Part shown: positions 61,895-64,000 of the stretch, one piece after another
Numbering within the stretch: position 1 is the stretch's first letter
Layout of the letters: each line of letters starts with the position of its first letter
Assembly (NCBI RefSeq): GCF_001644575.1
Contig: NZ_CP015596.1
Coordinates: 2,294,001-2,358,000 of the forward strand
Direction: 5' to 3'
Origin: Mycobacterium adipatum
GTDB lineage: Bacteria > Actinomycetota > Actinomycetes > Mycobacteriales > Mycobacteriaceae
DNA length: 64,000 nucleotides
The notes under the pieces: generated by a model
Databases searched by the model: none
Told to the model about the DNA's origin: nothing
The model's input: only the letters and a program-made list of their open reading frames with translations
Program-made: the position numbers and the translations under genes

Positions 61895-62160
61895 AAGGGA
61901 CCCAACCTTTCGGACAAGGCCAACACACACGCTCCACAGGGGCACTATGGCTCGATCACACCCTCGTCAGGGTCGGTCGAACCTTCTCGACGGCGTGGTG
62001 CCGCCGACACGGGCTCACCTGGAGAGTGGGAGCCACTTCGCTTCGAACTTGTGTTCGAGTCTACGCTGGAAATGCAAGCCGTGCAAGTACTTTCTTGAAG
62101 ACCTCGGTGACCGGCCCGAGTCAAGACTGCGAAGCGCTTTCTGCGCAGATTCCGGTGTGC
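61895..62160. other. 266-bp non-coding gap beside the 13E12-type gene
   Basis: No convincing gene. It holds the promoter side of the DUF222/HNH gene and the broken-off 3' side of the phosphotransferase-like gene. Base composition is less GC-rich than the surroundings (for example AAGTACTTTCTTGAAG around 62085), consistent with a junction between chromosome and a mobile segment. Confidence 0.5.
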
Positions 62161-62526
62161 CTATTGCTGAGTCCACTGTGTGCGCGTTGTCCGGGCGGCC
62201 GCGACGCGACTCGGTATGCGCCGGGCGAACCCGTCGACCCCGGCGTCGGCCACAGAGTCGCGGCGCGGATCGTCGAAGTCGCGGGAGAACTTGACGAACA
62301 GCTCGGTCGGCGGTTCGGGTTGCAGATACTCGACGTCCAGCTGCGCGTTGCGCCCGGTGCTGCTGCCGCCGCATTCGGAGAACCGGGTCACTGTCGTGAT
62401 CCGGTTGTCGGAGGGCAGCGCCCCGAGCCGATGCATCGCGGTGGTCAGAAAGTCGGCGCCACCGACCCGTAGCGCATCCGGTTCGGCAGGGAAGAGCAGG
62501 CCGTCGGCGGAAGCCCAGCGTGTCAT
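62161..62526 (-). pseudogene. Truncated phosphotransferase-like (APH/ecdysteroid-kinase type) protein
   Basis: A 121-residue frame. Residues 1 to about 85 read as the N-terminal lobe of an APH-like kinase (GGSSTGRNAQLDVEYLQPEP, ELFVKFSRDFDDPRRD), where the Lys of VKFSRDF would bind ATP. After that the sequence loses family character (SVADAGVDGFARRIPSR) and soon stops; the catalytic HxD loop and DxE are missing. Normal members have 350 or more residues, so this is a remnant. ATG 62526 overlaps the upstream epimerase stop (ATGA). Confidence 0.7.
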
Positions 62527-63500
62527 CGGCCTCGGTCGGCGAAGAAGCGGACGGCCCGCTGGATGGAGTCGCGGACAGGTTCGGGCTGCCAACCCAGCTC
62601 GCGCACCGCCTTGGAATGGTCCAGCCTGCCCATGTTCTCGACGATGCGCAGGCCGGCGGTGGCGAACGGCAGGTCACGGTTCACCACCCGGGCGGCGAGA
62701 TCATTGATCCGGGCACCGGCGTAGAGCACCGGAAGCGGGATACCGATGCGGGGAGCTCGCACACCGCCGGCCTCGGCCGCCACGGCATGCAGTTCCTGCG
62801 AACTCATGAAGCGATCAGAAATGATGTAACGCTCGCCGATTCGGCCTTTCTTGGCGGCCAACAGCATGGCGCGGGCGGCGTCCTCGATGCCCACCACCTC
62901 GAGGGAATAGCCGAAGTAGAACGGAAATCGGCCGGCGGCCACCATGGCCAGTGCTCCGCCGTGTGGCGTCGGCTGCCAATCACCGGGACCGTAGGTGGTC
63001 GAGACGCACATCGCCACGGCGGGCAATCCGCGGGTGCGGGCGTACTCCAGTACCAAAGCCTCGGCAGCCCGGCGGGATTCGATATAGGGCCCGCCGCCGG
63101 TCCAGTCGGCTTCGTCCTCTTCGGTGACCGGTCGGTCGGTTCCGGCGGCCAAGGTGCCGACGGTACTGGTGAAGACGAACTTCTCGATACCGGTCGCCAG
63201 GGCCATGTCGAGGACCCGGCGCAACCCTTCGACGTTGGTGCTGAACAGCGTGCCGGGATCGCGTAGCCACGCCCGGGCATCGACCACGCAGTAATAGAGG
63301 ACGTCGACGTCCGTCATCGCGGCACGCAACCCGTCATCGTCGAAAAGGTCGCCATAGCAACGCTCTACGTCCAGGCCGTCGATGCCGCGGGTGTCGCTGG
63401 TGCGGCGCAGCAACACCCGGACACCGTCACCGCGCCGGGCCAGTTGACGGGTGACGTGGGATCCGAGGAACCCGCTGGCGCCCATCACCAGGGCGGTCAT
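62523..63500 (-). CDS. NAD(P)-dependent epimerase/dehydratase-family protein
   Basis: A 325-residue extended SDR. Cofactor loop MGASGFLGSHVTRQL, FTSTVGTL and the catalytic GPYIESRRAAE, in which the usual Lys of Tyr-x3-Lys is Arg. Similar to hopanoid/dihydroflavonol-type epimerases and 3-beta-HSD-like enzymes. ATG 63500 overlaps the stop of the preceding related gene; the open frame upstream is not protein-like. Followed by the truncated kinase. Confidence 0.85.
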   Translation of the reverse strand: MTALVMGASGFLGSHVTRQLARRGDGVRVLLRRTSDTRGIDGLDVERCYGDLFDDDGLRAAMTDVDVLYYCVVDARAWLRDPGTLFSTNVEGLRRVLDMALATGIEKFVFTSTVGTLAAGTDRPVTEEDEADWTGGGPYIESRRAAEALVLEYARTRGLPAVAMCVSTTYGPGDWQPTPHGGALAMVAAGRFPFYFGYSLEVVGIEDAARAMLLAAKKGRIGERYIISDRFMSSQELHAVAAEAGGVRAPRIGIPLPVLYAGARINDLAARVVNRDLPFATAGLRIVENMGRLDHSKAVRELGWQPEPVRDSIQRAVRFFADRGR

Positions 63501-64000
63501 ACCGGCGCGGAGTCGATGCTGGTGTCCCCGAGCCGGGCGCTCAGCGCCCCCCACGGATCGGCATACCGACCGGGTGCACCACGGTAGGCGCCCTGCCGTT
63601 TCACGAACGCCCGCGCGAGCGGGGCGATCAGCCGGGAGGGGTACCGCTTCCAACCGGTCTGTACCCGGATCTCGTCGAGCATCTCGGGCCAGGAATGGTG
63701 TTGGAACTTCAGCAGTTCCTGCGCCCTGGTGGTGTCCATCCAGTCGGTGATGAACCAGTCGTCATCACTGTCCGGATCACCCGGGCGGCCCGCAGGCAGC
63801 ACCCCGGGCATCCCGCGCGCCGCCGCCAACGCCGCGCCGACATCCCCTTGGCGCATACGGTGGGTTTCGTCACCGGCGATCAGCAGTATCTCGCCGACCG
63901 CATCGGCGACCGTGGCCGCGGCGAACGCACTCGCCACATCCCGGACGTCGACCATGTGGATGCGATTGTCGGTCGGCAGCGCACTCTCGAAGTACAGCGC
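63497..64000 (-). CDS. NAD-dependent epimerase/dehydratase-family protein, C-terminal part
   Basis: The last 167 residues of a protein that starts outside the window. The visible part has HMVDVRDVASAFAAA and FQHHSWPEMLDEI, the substrate-domain pattern of extended SDRs, but the N-terminal Rossmann loop is outside the window. The C-terminal section (PLARAFVKRQGAYRG) is basic. It overlaps the next epimerase by four bases, so at least three genes are co-translated here. Confidence 0.78.
   Translation of the reverse strand, partial: ALYFESALPTDNRIHMVDVRDVASAFAAATVADAVGEILLIAGDETHRMRQGDVGAALAAARGMPGVLPAGRPGDPDSDDDWFITDWMDTTRAQELLKFQHHSWPEMLDEIRVQTGWKRYPSRLIAPLARAFVKRQGAYRGAPGRYADPWGALSARLGDTSIDSAPV

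Overview
The window is high-GC actinobacterial chromosome, almost certainly a Mycobacterium/Mycolicibacterium. The first 8.2 kb keep the gene order of the M. tuberculosis block Rv1332 to Rv1343c: DUF2017 end, P1 peptidase, mec, cysO, cysM, rhomboid, MBL phosphodiesterase, rph, rdgB, DUF3817, LprD-like. Mycobacterium-style families (FadE/FadD sets, F420/LLM oxidoreductases, DUF4333, a PknH-like kinase) fill the rest. Two departures from that block are visible: murI is absent from its usual place between the rhomboid and MBL genes, and an MFS transporter sits after rdgB. Assignments rest on motif reading and remembered homologues, not on searches.

Layout. 0-8.2 kb: sulfur-carrier cysteine synthesis (mec-cysO-cysM), nucleotide and RNA housekeeping, MFS exporter. 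8.2-9.4 kb: a free-standing LAGLIDADG endonuclease-like gene beside tRNA-Leu(UAG) and a small conserved gene. 9.5-14.9 kb: an ammonium channel, then a minus-strand envelope cluster (lipoprotein with two DUF4333 repeats, HExxH lipoprotein, Ser/Thr kinase, DUF4333 membrane protein). 14.9-20.7 kb: four overlapping acyl-CoA dehydrogenase genes in two long/short pairs, divergent from a GntR regulator with a 20-bp perfect palindrome between them; the SDR behind the regulator carries a premature stop. 20.7-25.4 kb: TetR regulator, small secreted protein, DUF1295 membrane enzyme, and a small gene-FadD-SDR operon.

25.4-37.6 kb is a coenzyme B12-dependent acyl-CoA mutase locus: separate large and small mutase subunits, a MeaB GTPase, LLM oxidoreductase, CoA-transferase, acyl-CoA ligase, two SDRs, thiolase, a DUF35/thiolase-like (probably retro-aldolase) pair, enoyl-CoA hydratase and ferredoxin. 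A recurring operator-like element built on the half-site ATTCTC lies in five places in its promoter regions, suggesting one regulon. The mutase large subunit has several active-site positions unlike those of the mutases I can recall.

An IS481-family element (37.6-39.0 kb) separates this from a meta-cleavage locus (39.0-51.4 kb): two KstD-like flavin dehydrogenases, IclR regulator, mhpC/mhpA/mhpB-type genes, a large LLM monooxygenase, SDRs, a cyclase-family hydrolase and an alpha/beta hydrolase. A third block (51.4-60.5 kb) begins with TetR and overlaps through a 3Fe-4S ferredoxin, cytochrome P450, amidohydrolase, two M24 proteins (one with degraded metal ligands), enoyl-CoA hydratase and an 804-residue double CoA-transferase. 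Together these look like a catabolic island for an unidentified cyclic substrate: P450 or flavin oxidation, CoA activation, ring dehydrogenation to a phenol, extradiol cleavage, then beta-oxidation-like steps and a carbon-skeleton rearrangement.

60.5-64.0 kb: a DUF222/HNH (13E12-type) gene, a truncated phosphotransferase-like gene, and two NAD-dependent epimerase/dehydratase genes, the last running off the window. No gene-free stretch exceeds about 300 bases; the longest (61895-62160 and 25355-25571) are described below.
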